Source: CAWCKS01 sp963763485 (lineage in GTDB: Bacteria > Pseudomonadota > Alphaproteobacteria > Rhizobiales > Xanthobacteraceae). From it: a DNA stretch of 64,000 bases. Made by a program: the position numbers and the translations under genes. How positions within the stretch are numbered: position 1 is the stretch's first letter; every line of letters starts with the position of its first letter. Under the pieces are notes generated by a model that had not been told where the DNA came from, made no database searches, and saw only the letters and a list, made by a program, of their open reading frames with translations. The stretch is from NCBI GenBank assembly GCA_963763485.1, contig CAVXOW010000003.1, positions 62,001-126,000 of the forward strand. Direction: 5' to 3'. Below are positions 7,895 to 17,319 of this stretch, piece after piece.

Positions 7895-8734
7895 ATGAAT
7901 CTCAGCGGCCCGGACGTTTACCAGACACTGGAATACCGAACCACCAATGCAATCGTCAGGCTGCTTCCGACTGGCCTCCTCATGATCTTCCTCAGCCTTT
8001 TTACCTTTGTACTGGCGGACCCCGGGCGCGAGCCGGTGGCAACGTACCTGGGGATTCCCCTGGTTTTGGCGACCGGGAGCGCTGTCATTGGAGTTGCGCT
8101 GTGGGCGCGTGCAAATCCCGGCAGGCCACTTTTTACGCTGTCGCCAGCGGGCATTCATTACCGAATTCCGTGGGTCAAGGAGTTCCTCATCCCCTGGCGC
8201 GAAATTCAAGGTGTCGACACGATCAACATTGTAACGCAACAGTCGTCGCTCGCGTGGCTCTTCGTCGATAATGTCCAGCCCCCGTACCGAAATACGTTGT
8301 TCTTTGACGACGTCACCGTGGTCCTGGTGTCGAAGCAATTCTACAACTCGCAGATCTTCGTCCGCTCATACTTTCTGCGCGGCCCCGGCTGGAAGGCCAA
8401 CTTCATTCCGAAAGGCACACTGGTCCAGACGGCTTTGCACCACACGCTCGTGTCGGTCAAACCGCGGGCGCTTCGCCAAGCGGTCGAAGCCCGATGGCAT
8501 GCGTTTCGCGATCAAACGGCCGCCGGGCCGCCACGGACGAGCGTGCCGGCGGTAGGTCATTCCAGCGCTCAAATAAGGGTTACGTCTTACGTCGCGCCAA
8601 AGTCGAACGTCGTGGCGATGGGAGACGATCCGCGGACGATTTCGAGGTGGGAGGCCGCCAAGATCATCGTCCTACTGATCGGCATCGCCGCCCTGCTGTT
8701 CAATATCGTTGGATTTTGGCGGCTACCTGGCTAG
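7895..8734 (+). CDS. Hypothetical membrane protein, PH-like (STM3941-like) domain
   Basis: A 279-residue protein starts at ATG 7895 (MNLSGPDVYQ). Two helices near residues 20-75 are followed by a beta-rich soluble part (FTLSPAGIHYRIPWVKEFLI, PWREIQGVDTI) that resembles the PH-like domain of STM3941-type proteins. A last helix closes the C-terminus (IIVLLIGIAALLFNIVGFW). An upstream in-frame start at 7835 exists, but the ATG is more natural. The family role is unknown; membrane-anchored PH-like proteins often sit in envelope functions. Family assignment is tentative. Confidence 0.55.
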   Translation: MNLSGPDVYQTLEYRTTNAIVRLLPTGLLMIFLSLFTFVLADPGREPVATYLGIPLVLATGSAVIGVALWARANPGRPLFTLSPAGIHYRIPWVKEFLIPWREIQGVDTINIVTQQSSLAWLFVDNVQPPYRNTLFFDDVTVVLVSKQFYNSQIFVRSYFLRGPGWKANFIPKGTLVQTALHHTLVSVKPRALRQAVEARWHAFRDQTAAGPPRTSVPAVGHSSAQIRVTSYVAPKSNVVAMGDDPRTISRWEAAKIIVLLIGIAALLFNIVGFWRLPG

Positions 8735-8835
8735 TGCGAGGGGCGCGAAGCACGCGCCAAGGCGCGTGGCGAGCCCACATACCGGCAGGAGTCGAACAGG
8801 CGGATGCTGGGGAATGCTTGAATGCTTTCGCCCCC

Positions 8836-9965
8836 CTACCGCCCCAGCATCCCCGTCACCTCGCTCACCCGAAGCCGCACGGCGGAGTCGTTCGAAAAAT
8901 ACGGCAGCGTCAGGTTGGCCTGGTCGCGGATCGCGGCGAGCTCGTCGTGCGGCAACACCTTTGCCGCGATTGGCGCGACGTGCGAAATCGCATCGAGCCG
9001 GGCGAGGCGCCAGTCGTTGGTGAGCCCGTCATAGACCAGCGAGATGAAATCGGTCTTCAGCGCCTGCGCCAGCAGCGCCTTGATGTCGGAGGTCTTGCGT
9101 TTGAAGTCGATGCTGTCGATCTCGTCGGGCGGGCCGCCGGTCAAGTAGCTCGCCTGCGCGTCGGCGATCGCGGCGAGCAGCGTGACCTGGAAATCAAGAT
9201 AGCGCCCGTACTCGTCGGAGAATTTCACGACATTTTCGCGCAGCTTTTTTGCATGGCGTCGTCCTGCGGCAGCTGGGCGACGTCGTTGACGCCGGTGCCG
9301 GCCAACAGATAGACCGCGCCGACGGTGTCGCCGGAATTGAACCAGCGGATCGCCTCGTCGATATCGGCGCCTGCGAGTATCTTCTGAGTCAGCCCGAGCA
9401 CGTCGAGGATCGTGGTGAGCTGCGTGTTGACGATGGGCTCGCTCTGCCGTGGCGGTTCGCCGGACTGATAGGCGTCGGTGGCGCGCGCCATGAAGGCGTC
9501 GTAGGCCTCGTCGATCTCGCGCATTCGCGCCGGATCGAGCCGCACGGTCCCAAGCGCGCCGGTGACGCGCACGATCGCGCTCCAGCCGTCCCAGTAGGAG
9601 CGGTAGCCGACCGTGGCGTGGTCGCCGTTGACAGCGACCTCGGCGCTGCAGCGGTATTCTCTCTTGTCGTGGCTGATGGTCGAAAAATCGCTCAAGCCGA
9701 TCGGGCCTTGCGCCTTGCTCTGCAAGAGGTCGTGCAGGGTGTCGCGCGTGCGCTGCGCATCGCAGGCCGGCAGGACGAAGAAGTCCGGGATTTTCAAGCC
9801 GGCGATCGCGAGCAGGGCGAGGGCGACGACGCCAATTGCGCTTTGCAGGACGCGTCTTCCGCCGCTCGTCCCCTCGCAAGTCGGGCCTGCCCGACTTGCG
9901 CATCGAAGAACCAATCTCGGGTAGACCCGAGATTGGACGCGGGGACCCAGTTTTTGCCAAGTCAA
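8836..9965 (-). CDS. Hypothetical membrane-anchored protein, frameshifted
   Basis: The N-terminal part contains one transmembrane anchor (SAIGVVALALLAIAGLKI) followed by a soluble domain with two Cys (LPACDAQRT; YRCSAEV) and conserved blocks such as VGYRSYWDGWSAIVRVTG. At 9245-9250 a run of six A (coding strand) should be seven; the frame then resumes as KKLRENVVKFSDEYGRYLD and runs to the stop at 8836. The start is uncertain: the only ATG, at 9965, lies on the far side of a repeat hairpin, so a later non-ATG start is likely. I do not recognise the family. Confidence 0.5.
9875..9936. repeat. Two adjacent perfect hairpins (REP-like)
   Basis: CGCAAGTCGGGC pairs with GCCCGACTTGCG at 9875-9900. 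CCAATCTCGGGT pairs with ACCCGAGATTGG at 9911-9936. The trailing GGGGACCCAG is shared with the element at 2813. It overlaps the uncertain 5' end of the 8836-9965 gene, which argues for a start inside that reading frame. Confidence 0.75.
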
Positions 9966-10022
9966 TAAAGCTCGGTTCGGTGGTCGCGGATTCCGCTTTC
10001 GCGGGAATGAGCGGAACTAATT

Positions 10023-10322
10023 TCAGCACTCGACAAACAACGAAGCTGCCAGCCGCGCCGCAGCGTCACGCACGCTCTCGACGTCGCCGGAAAAGATGTG
10101 CCGCACCCCGGACTTGCAGACGACAATGAGGCGATGCCGCGCCGCATCGACCTCAGCGATCTCGGCGAGCGGCATCTGCGCCGTGCGCGACGGCAGCAGG
10201 CTGCGCCGCTCGAACCAGGCCTGCCCGGAGTCCTTGTCGAGCACGAACCGCGCCCGCCGCTTGGGGCCGGGGCCGAGCGTCATCACCAGGCGCTGGTCGG
10301 TGTCTTTGAGGATCTCGATCAT
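10023..10322 (-). CDS. Small conserved hypothetical protein, 99 aa
   Basis: A 99-residue soluble protein begins at ATG 10322 (MIEILKDTDQRLVMTLGPGP). Alternating short strands (RRARFVLDKDSGQAWFERRS; HRLIVVCKSGVRHIFSGD) and a C-terminal helix (VRDAAARLAASLFVEC) suggest a PH-like fold. It lies about 60 bases upstream of the 8836-9965 gene on the same strand, so the two may be cotranscribed. Function unknown. Confidence 0.6.
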   Translation of the reverse strand: MIEILKDTDQRLVMTLGPGPKRRARFVLDKDSGQAWFERRSLLPSRTAQMPLAEIAEVDAARHRLIVVCKSGVRHIFSGDVESVRDAAARLAASLFVEC

Positions 10323-10346
10323 GGGTAAGGCAACGAATCTCCGACT

Positions 10347-10445
10347 GTCATGCCCGCGAAAGCGGGCATCCAGTAATCCGAGACGCCACTGAATCGCATG
10401 GATGTTTCGGGTTACTGGATCGCCCGGTCAAGCCGGGCGATGCCG
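10347..10445. repeat. Compound REP-like element
   Basis: Hairpin ATGCCCGCGAAAGCGGGCAT (10350-10369) is followed by a CCAGTAA / TTACTGG inverted pair and by hairpin ATCGCCCGGTCAAGCCGGGCGAT (near 10419). It separates the divergent genes at 10322 and 10567. Confidence 0.75.
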
Positions 10446-10566
10446 GCCCGAGTAGACCCGATCCCTTCGGCGATCGGCCGATTCGGCTCTTGCCCGCGGT
10501 CCTCTTCAACGCCAAACTCGCTACCAAAACACCACCACAAAGAAAACCAACCCGGGAGGACCTTAA

Positions 10567-11796
10567 ATGTCGCGCCACACGACGACGCTTGCTCTGGCCG
10601 CCGCCTTGACCCTGGCGGTATCAGCGCCAGCCCTCGCCCAGAAGACCTACGACCCCGGCGCCACCGATACCGAGATCAAGGTCGGTAACATCATGCCGTA
10701 TTCGGGGCCGGCGTCGTCCTATGGCGTGATCGGCAAGACCGAAGCCGCGTTCTTCAACATGATCAACGCGCAGGGCGGCATCAACGGCAGAAAAATCACC
10801 TTCATCTCCTATGACGACGGCTATGTGCCGCCGAAGGCGGTGGAGCAGGCGCGCAAGCTGGTCGAGGGCGACGAGGTGCTGTTCATCTTCCAGTCGCTCG
10901 GCACGCCGTCGAACGTCGCGATCCAGAAGTACATGAATTCGAAGAAGGTGCCGCAGCTGTTCGTCGCCACTGGCGCGACGCGCTGGGGCGATCCGCAGAA
11001 TTTCCCGTGGACCATCGGCTGGCAGCCGAACTACCAGAGCGAGGCGCGCATCTACGCGAAATACGTGCTCGACCACTATCCGAACAGCAAGATCGCGGTG
11101 TTCTACCAGAACGACGACGCCGGCAAGGACCAGATCAAGGGCCTGCATGATGGCCTCGGCGACAAGGCCAGCATGATCATCGCCGAGAAGGCCTACGAGG
11201 TGACCGATCCCACCATCAACTCGCAGATCGTCGCGCTGCACGATTCCGGCGCCGACATCTTCTTCACCTGGGCGGCGCCGAAGGGCGCGGCGCAGGCGAT
11301 CAAGAAGGTTTACGAGCTCAACTGGAAGCCGAAATTCTTCCTCGCCAACGTCTCGACCTCGGTCGCCTCGGTGATGAAGGTCGCGGGCCTCGAGGCCTCG
11401 AAGGACATCATCTCAAGCGCCTACCTGAAGGACCCGACCGATCCGGCCTGGAAGGACGACGCCGAGGTCAAGGAATGGCAAGCCTTCATGGACAAGTGGT
11501 ACCCGGACGGCGACAAGACCAACTCCAACAACGTCTATGCCTATGCGGTGGCGCAGACGCTGGTGGAGGTGTTGAAGCAGTGCGGCGACAATCTCACGCA
11601 TGAGAACATCATGAAGCAGGCCGCGAGCCTGAAGGACTATTCGCCGAAGATGCTGTTGCCGGGCATCAAGATCAACACCGGGCCCGATGACTTCTACCCG
11701 ATCGAGCAGATGCAGCTGATGCGTTTCGACGGCGAGGCCTGGCGGCTGTTCGGCGACATCATCACCGGCGAAGTCGGGCACGCGACGACGCATTGA
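10567..11796 (+). CDS. ABC transporter substrate-binding protein, branched-chain amino acid (LivK) type
   Basis: This 409-residue protein has a signal peptide cleaved after ...SAPALAQ (residue 24). It then shows the typical type I periplasmic binding fold opening (DTEIKVGNIMPYSGPASSYG), KLVEGDEVLFIFQSLGTPSN and the HDSGADIFFTWAAPKGAAQ hinge region. A strong ribosome binding site (GGGAGGACC) precedes ATG 10567. Such proteins capture amino acids, amides or aromatic acids for Liv-type importers. No permease or ATPase gene lies nearby, so it must use a transporter encoded elsewhere. The ligand is not deducible. Confidence 0.9.
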   Translation: MSRHTTTLALAAALTLAVSAPALAQKTYDPGATDTEIKVGNIMPYSGPASSYGVIGKTEAAFFNMINAQGGINGRKITFISYDDGYVPPKAVEQARKLVEGDEVLFIFQSLGTPSNVAIQKYMNSKKVPQLFVATGATRWGDPQNFPWTIGWQPNYQSEARIYAKYVLDHYPNSKIAVFYQNDDAGKDQIKGLHDGLGDKASMIIAEKAYEVTDPTINSQIVALHDSGADIFFTWAAPKGAAQAIKKVYELNWKPKFFLANVSTSVASVMKVAGLEASKDIISSAYLKDPTDPAWKDDAEVKEWQAFMDKWYPDGDKTNSNNVYAYAVAQTLVEVLKQCGDNLTHENIMKQAASLKDYSPKMLLPGIKINTGPDDFYPIEQMQLMRFDGEAWRLFGDIITGEVGHATTH

Positions 11797-11992
11797 GGGG
11801 GGCCAAGGGTGGCTTAGGCCAACGGGTCCGCGCGAAACCGCGGCCCAACGATGGACTCCGTCGTACCCGGCTTTTCTTCGTCGTGGCCGGGCAGCGGCGA
11901 AGCGTCAACTCGCCGTCAATCGGAGCATTGGCCGCCAAGGTTGTCCCGAACGCTCGTCCCCGCGCATCGCCAACTATCAAGGAGTACGAAGC

Positions 11993-12970
11993 ATGTCTAA
12001 ATCCATCCTGATTCACGAAACCGGTGGCCCGGAAAAGATGCAGCTCGCTGACGTCGAGGTCGGCGTTCCAGGCGCCGGTGAGGTCAAGATCCGGCACACC
12101 GCGATCGGATTGAACTTCATCGACATCTATACGCGCACTGGCCTGTACAACACACCGCTCCCCAACGCGGTCGGTCGGGAGGGCGCCGGCGTGATCGTCG
12201 AGGTTGGACCGAAGGTCAAAGGCTTCCGAAAGGGCGATCACGTTGCCTACTCCGGCGTGCTGGGTGCCTATTGCCAGGAACGCGTGATGGGTGTCGGGCA
12301 ACTCGTCAAAATTCCGAAGGGCGTCAGCGATGAACAAGCGGCGGCCATCATGCTGAAAGGCATGACCGTGGAATACCTGCTCGAGCGTTGCGCCAAACCC
12401 TGGCTGAAGCGAGGCGACACGATCCTGTTTCATGCGGCGGCGGGCGGCGTCGGCCTGCTGTTCGGCCAATGGGCCAAGGCTCTCGGTTACAAGGTGATCG
12501 GCACGACCTCGTCGCCGGAGAAAGCCGTGCTTGCTGGCAAGAACGGCTACAAGTGGGTCATCGACTATTCGAAGCAAGACGTTGTGACTGAGGTGAAGAG
12601 GATTACGAAGGGCAAGGGCGTGCCAGTGGTGTTTGACGGGGTCGGCAAGGATACGTGGGATGTATCGCTCGACTGTCTGCGATCGCGCGGGTTACTGGTT
12701 TCGTTTGGCAATGCATCCGGAGCGGTCGCGCCACAATCGCCGGCCATCCTCGGCGCCAAGGGCGCGCTGTACCTCACGCGACCAAGCCTCGCAGCCTACA
12801 CCGCCAACCGCGCCGAACTGGAAGCCTCGGCGCGGAAATTGTTCCGAATGGTCCAGACTAGGAAGGTCAAAGTCGCGATCGACCAGCGCTACCCACTGGC
12901 CGATGCAGCGAAGGCTCATGTCGACCTCGAAACGCGCAAGACGACGGGGCAGACAGTCATCGTTCCCTGA
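11993..12970 (+). CDS. NADPH:quinone reductase (zeta-crystallin/QOR type, MDR family)
   Basis: This 325-residue medium-chain dehydrogenase/reductase lacks the Zn ligands of alcohol dehydrogenases. It shows the QOR opening (MSKSILIHETGGPEKMQL), IGLNFIDIYTRTGLY, and the NADPH-binding motif HAAAGGVGLLFGQWAK (about residues 146-161). These enzymes reduce quinones by one electron or detoxify enals with NADPH in the cytosol. Ribosome binding site AAGGAG lies 9 bases before ATG 11993. It has no obvious operon partner. Base use is slightly less GC-extreme than its neighbours. Confidence 0.92.
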   Translation: MSKSILIHETGGPEKMQLADVEVGVPGAGEVKIRHTAIGLNFIDIYTRTGLYNTPLPNAVGREGAGVIVEVGPKVKGFRKGDHVAYSGVLGAYCQERVMGVGQLVKIPKGVSDEQAAAIMLKGMTVEYLLERCAKPWLKRGDTILFHAAAGGVGLLFGQWAKALGYKVIGTTSSPEKAVLAGKNGYKWVIDYSKQDVVTEVKRITKGKGVPVVFDGVGKDTWDVSLDCLRSRGLLVSFGNASGAVAPQSPAILGAKGALYLTRPSLAAYTANRAELEASARKLFRMVQTRKVKVAIDQRYPLADAAKAHVDLETRKTTGQTVIVP

Positions 12971-13070
12971 GGCATCAGCACAGGCGGTCATTCCCCGATG
13001 ACCCCGACACGCCGCTTCGTAGCCATCATGGCCGCTGATGCGGCAGGATACAATTGCCTTGGAGAGCACG

Positions 13071-13460
13071 ATGTCCAACGTGACTGTCTTGCACGATCTG
13101 CTCGACCGCTGGGTGCGCGTTTGGCATGAGGGTCAATATGACCTCGTCCCCGGCTGTGTTGCCCCACAGTACATCCGGCACGATGAAATTGGCGATCGCG
13201 TCGTTACGCCCGAGACCTATGCCGCCGAGATCGCAGCGACACGGAAGGCCATGCCGGGATTGCGTTTCGTCATCCATGACCGCACCTTTCAAGGAGACCG
13301 GATATGGATACGCTCCACGCTGAAATGGACCGACAAGGATAGCGGCGAGTTGCGCACCCTGGCGGCCATGCAGGTCTACCGTGTCGAAGGCGGCAAGCTC
13401 GCGGAGACTTGGCTGATATCGAAGCCGATTGGCTCGGCGTGGAGCGAACTCGCGGGTTAA
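13071..13460 (+). CDS. SnoaL-like / NTF2-fold protein
   Basis: The 129-residue protein starts at ATG 13071 behind TTGGAGAGC. It has the NTF2 cone layout: N-terminal helices (VTVLHDLLDRWVRVWHEGQ), the loop YIRHDEIGD, and paired strands at the end (LAAMQVYRVEGGKLAETWLI). SnoaL-like proteins act as small cyclases, isomerases or ligand carriers; which applies here cannot be read. A frame extension to 13038 lacks a ribosome binding site. It follows the quinone reductase by 100 bases on the same strand. Confidence 0.75.
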   Translation: MSNVTVLHDLLDRWVRVWHEGQYDLVPGCVAPQYIRHDEIGDRVVTPETYAAEIAATRKAMPGLRFVIHDRTFQGDRIWIRSTLKWTDKDSGELRTLAAMQVYRVEGGKLAETWLISKPIGSAWSELAG

Positions 13461-13665
13461 GAGGTGGGCTATCGACGGCCCAGGGACGCGGCTTTGCCCT
13501 CCTTCAATCCTCTCACCCTGCCGCTGTCGTTGCGTCGCGAGGTCGCCGAGCGGCGACGAAAAGGGCGGGCCGCGGCGGAGGTTATCGTGAGGTGCCGGAG
13601 CGGGAGGGCGACGCAAGCGGCCAAATCAAGAGGCCGGTCCTCGATAGCTCTTGGCCGCCGTCCGG

Positions 13666-13683
13666 CCGTCACATAACCTTCAC
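13666..13683 (+). promoter_or_regulatory. Weak Pho-box-like direct repeat
   Basis: CCGTCAC, a 4-base AT-rich spacer (ATAA) and CCTTCAC have the spacing of a PhoB box (two 7-mers near CTGTCAT). It lies 55 bases before the GTG start of an ugp-like importer, a system that is PhoB-controlled in other bacteria. The match is only partial, so this is a hint. Confidence 0.2.
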
Positions 13684-13737
13684 GCGGCGTTTTTATCGAA
13701 GGACGATGCGCCTTCGTCGAACCAGCGGATCGAAATC

Positions 13738-14859
13738 GTGACCAGCGTCGACGTCCGATCGGTGACGAAAGCCTGTGGCAAGACACCGGCGGTTGACGAT
13801 GTCTCGTTCTCCGTCGAGCCGGGCCATCTCGTCGTCCTGCTCGGGCCGTCGGGTTGCGGCAAGTCGACCCTGCTGCGGCTGATCGCGGGGCTGGACGCGC
13901 CAGACTCCGGCACGATCGAGATCAACGGACGTGATGTCGCGGGACTCGTCGGCTCGGCGCGCGGCGTGGCGATGGTGTTTCAGTCCTACGCGCTGTTTCC
14001 GCATCTGTCGGTCAAGGACAACATCACCTTCGGCCTGTCGGTCCGTGGCACCGCGAAAACCGAAACTGCGCAACGGCTGGAAAAGGTCGTTGGCCTGCTT
14101 GGGTTTGAGCGCGCTGCTCGACCGCAAGCCCGGACAACTGTCCGGCGGCCAGCAGCAGCGGGTGGCGCTCGGCCGTGCGCTGATTGCCGAGGCGCCGGTC
14201 TGTCTGCTCGACGAGCCGCTGTCCAATCTCGACGCGCAGCTGCGCCAGGAGTTGCGCCGCGAGATCCGCGCGCTGCAGCAGCGGCTCGGTATCACTATGA
14301 TCTACGTGACCCATGACCAGACCGAGGCCATGAGCATGGCCGACCGGATCATCCTGATGTCGGCCGGCCGCATCGTGCAGAACGGCACGCCCGCCGAGCT
14401 TTACGAACGTCCCGCCAGCCTGTTCGCGGCGCGCTTCATCGGCGGCGCGCCGATGAGTTTTTTCGATCTCGAGGAAGGCTGCCGAGGGGCTGGTGATATC
14501 AGGCACGGACGGGCCGGCATTGTTTGCGTCGCCGGGCGAGGGAGTGCGTGCTGGGCCTGCGCCCCGAAGATGTGACCGTGGACAAGGCGGCCGGCGCGGC
14601 GAGAATTCATGCCCGTGTCACTGCGGTCGAATATCTCGGCGCCGAGGCGCTCGTCACCTGCGCGATGGGCCAAAACGCGATCCTGGCACAGACGCGCGGG
14701 CATGTTGCGCCGGCGGTGGGGGCGATGGTCGGACTGGGATGGGATGATGCCGCCGCGCACGTGTTTGACAAGGCGAGCGGCCAACGCGTCGCGCTTGAGC
14801 CAGCCGTTGCCGGCGCGCCGGCCCTTCAACGAACGGCCCTTCAACGAACTGCACCATAG
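13738..14859 (+). pseudogene. ABC importer ATPase, UgpC/MalK type, three frameshifts
   Basis: The coding region, from a likely GTG at 13738, carries Walker A GPSGCGKST, Q-loop MVFQSYALFPHLSV, signature LSGGQQQRVALGRAL, Walker B VCLLDEPLSNLDAQLR and the H-loop YVTHDQTEAMSMADR. It ends in an MalK/UgpC-type regulatory domain (VLGLRPEDVTVD). An extra T near 14105, a break near 14475 and another near 14545 split these parts over three frames. The intact protein would be about 373 residues and would power the binding protein and two permeases encoded just downstream. Given similar breaks elsewhere, sequence error is as likely as real decay. Confidence 0.8.
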
Positions 14860-14871
14860 GGGGAGATTTGC

Positions 14872-16158
14872 ATGAACAGCTTTGCTCGTTTTGTCGCGGC
14901 CGCAGCCTTCGCAACAACCGCGCTGGGAAGCGGTGCTGCTTCGGCGACGGAGATCACGTTCTACTATCCGATCGCGGTCGGCGGCCCGATCCCAAAAATC
15001 ATCGACGGCTATGTCGAGGAATTTTCCAAGGCGCATCCCGACATCACGGTGAAGCCGGTCTATACTGGCAGCTACCAGGACTCCATCATCAAGGCGCTGA
15101 CTGCGGCAAAGGCCGGCACGCCGCCTGATGTCGCCGTGCTGCTGTCGACCGACATGTTCACGCTCGTCGACGACGACCTCATCGAACCGATCGACACCAT
15201 CGCAACCTCGGACGCCGACAAGCGCTGGATCAAGGCGTTCTATCCGGCGTTCATGGAGAACAGCCAGGCCGCCGGCCACACCTGGGGCATTCCGTTCCAG
15301 CGTTCGACCATCGTGCAGTACTGGAACAAGGATGCCTTCAAGGCCGCGGGACTTGATCCGGACAAGGCGCCGGCGAGTTGGGACGAGATGGTTTCGTTCG
15401 GCAAGAAGCTGACCAGGCGCGACGCATCCGGCCAGATCAGCCAGTGGGGCGTCGAGATCCCGTCATCGGGCTTTCCCTACTGGCTGTTCCAGGCGCTGAC
15501 GACGCAGAACGGCGCGATCCTCGCCAATCAGGACGGCACCAAGGTCGCCTACAACGATGCCAAGGTGGTCGAGGCCGCGCAGTTCTTCGCCGACCTCTCG
15601 ACCAAGTACGAGGTGATGCCGAAGGGCATCATCGACTGGGGCACCACGCCGAAGGATTTCTTCGAAGGCAAGACCGCGATCATGTGGACCACGACGGGCA
15701 ATCTGACCAACGTCCGCGCCAACGCGAAGTTCGCGTTCGGCGTCGCGCCGATGCCCGCGAAGCTGCACGGCGGCTCGCCGACCGGCGGCGGCAACCTCTA
15801 CATCTTCAAGAGCAAGGACAAGGCGAAGCAAGCCGCCGCGCTCGAATTGGCCCGCTTCCTGACGACGCCCGAAAAGGCGGCCGACTGGGGCATTGCGACC
15901 GGCTATGTCGCGACGCGCGCCGATGCATGGGAGACGCCAGCAATGAAGAAGTACGCGGCTGAATTCCCGCCCGCCGCGATCGCGCGCGACCAGCTCAAGG
16001 ACGCCGTCGCCGAGCTGTCGACGCACGACAACCAGCGCGTCACCAAGGCACTGAACGACGCGCTGCAGGCGGTGTTGACCGGCACCAAGCCCGCCCAGCC
16101 CGCGCTCGATTCCGCGCAGGCCGAGGCGACGCGGATTCTTGCGACGTATCAGCATTGA
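14872..16158 (+). CDS. ABC importer substrate-binding protein, CUT1/UgpB type
   Basis: The 428-residue protein has a signal peptide ending ...GAASA (residue 24) and a family 1 solute-binding fold. It opens EITFYYPIAVGGPIPKII, then HPDITVKPVYTGSYQDSI and ALTAAKAGTPPDVAVL, and has the hinge element GIPFQRSTIVQYWNKDAF. This layout resembles UgpB and related sugar or glycerophosphodiester binders. Ribosome binding site GGGGGAGA precedes ATG 14872. It lies 12 bases after the ATPase gene and leads into two permease genes, with a repeat element in between. The exact ligand is inferred only by family. Confidence 0.88.
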   Translation: MNSFARFVAAAAFATTALGSGAASATEITFYYPIAVGGPIPKIIDGYVEEFSKAHPDITVKPVYTGSYQDSIIKALTAAKAGTPPDVAVLLSTDMFTLVDDDLIEPIDTIATSDADKRWIKAFYPAFMENSQAAGHTWGIPFQRSTIVQYWNKDAFKAAGLDPDKAPASWDEMVSFGKKLTRRDASGQISQWGVEIPSSGFPYWLFQALTTQNGAILANQDGTKVAYNDAKVVEAAQFFADLSTKYEVMPKGIIDWGTTPKDFFEGKTAIMWTTTGNLTNVRANAKFAFGVAPMPAKLHGGSPTGGGNLYIFKSKDKAKQAAALELARFLTTPEKAADWGIATGYVATRADAWETPAMKKYAAEFPPAAIARDQLKDAVAELSTHDNQRVTKALNDALQAVLTGTKPAQPALDSAQAEATRILATYQH

Positions 16159-16187
16159 AAACGATGAAATCAGGCTCAAGCGGTCGC

Positions 16188-16366
16188 CTTCCTCATCCTC
16201 CCCCGTGTAGCAAAGCGAAACGGGGGAGGGGGACCGCCCGTAGGGCGGTGGAGGGGGCGCGCGGCAAAGACGAAAGCTCTTCATCCTGCGAAGCTCAGCA
16301 AGCCCCCACCACCATGCGGGCCTGTCTCTTCGCATGGTCCCCCTCCCCCGCAAGCGGGGGAGGATA
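16188..16366. repeat. Large GC-rich inverted repeat inside the importer operon
   Basis: CCTCATCCTCCCCCG... with GGGGGAGGGGGACCGCCC (16188-16255) is mirrored by GCCCCCACCACC... and GGTCCCCCTCCCCCGCAAGCGGGGGAGG (to about 16366). This dispersed element separates the binding-protein gene from the permeases. It could attenuate transcription, giving more binding protein than permease. Confidence 0.7.
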
Positions 16367-16427
16367 ACCGGAGCGCGTGGCAGCCTTGGAGCAGGAAGAG
16401 AAGCGGTTCGCCTCGAAGGCGAAGCCA

Positions 16428-17319
16428 ATGCCTGACCAAACCCACCACGACCTCACCCCCCACATCCGCGGCTGGCTGCTGGCGCTGCCGGCGGTCGTGC
16501 TGCTCGCCGCCTTCACGCATGTGCCGGCGGTGTCGACCATCATCGAGAGTTTTTATGCGACACCGCACGGCGCGCGGCCGGCGCCGTTCGTCGGCGTCGC
16601 GCAATATCGCGCGATGCTCGATGATCCGATCTTCTGGCGCGCGATCTCGAACAATTTGCTCTATGCGCTCGTCACCGTGCCGCTGTCGGTCGCCATCGCG
16701 CTGGCGATGGCGCTGTGGGTCAACGGCAGGATCAGGGGACGCGCGGCGCTGCGCCTGGCGTTCTTCATCCCGACCGTTCTGCCGATGGTCGCGGCCGCCA
16801 ACATCTGGCTGTTCTTCTACACGCCCGATTACGGCCTGCTGAACCAGATCGGCCGCGCCTTCGGCCTCGCCAGCGTCAACTGGCTCGGCGATCCCGCAAG
16901 CGCGCTGCCCGCGCTGATGGCGGTGACGATCTGGAAGGAGGCCGGCTTCTTCATGATCTTCTTCCTGGCGGCGCTGCAGCAGGTCCGCCCGGATCTCTAC
17001 GAGGCGGCGCGCATGGAGAATGCCTCAGCAGCGCAGGTGTTCTGGCGCATCACCTGGCCGCTGGTGATGCCGACCACGCTGTTCGTCGGCATCAACGCGC
17101 TGATCAACGCGTTCCGCGTCGTCGACCAGGTCATCGCCATGACCGGCGGCGGGCCGAACAACGCAACGACGTTGCTGCTGTTCTACATCTATCAGGTCGC
17201 CTTCAGCTTCTGGGACTTCCGGCTACGCCGCGGCGTTGTCGACGGTGCTGCTGTGCGCGCTTGCCGCCGTCGCGCTGGCGCAGTTCTTCCTGCTCGACCG
17301 GCGGATCCATTACCGATGA
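16428..17319 (+). CDS. ABC importer permease 1, CUT1/UgpA (MalF-like) type, frameshifted
   Basis: Six membrane helices are visible (for example WLLALPAVVLLAAF, AFFIPTVLPMVAAANIWLFF), and the cytosolic EAA loop reads EAARMENASAAQVFWRITWP. This loop contacts the ATPase. At 17219-17220 an extra C breaks the frame; corrected, the protein continues GYAAALSTVLLCALAAVALA and ends at TGA 17317-17319, overlapping the next start. The start is probably ATG 16428 (MPDQTHHDL); a GTG at 16377 lies within reach of the repeat. The intact product would be about 296 residues. Confidence 0.85.

Noticed and set aside
2800..16370. CRISPR array made by the recurrent GC-rich repeats
   Set aside because: The repeats are palindromic, scattered kilobases apart and lack regular spacers; no cas gene is present. 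They are REP-like elements.
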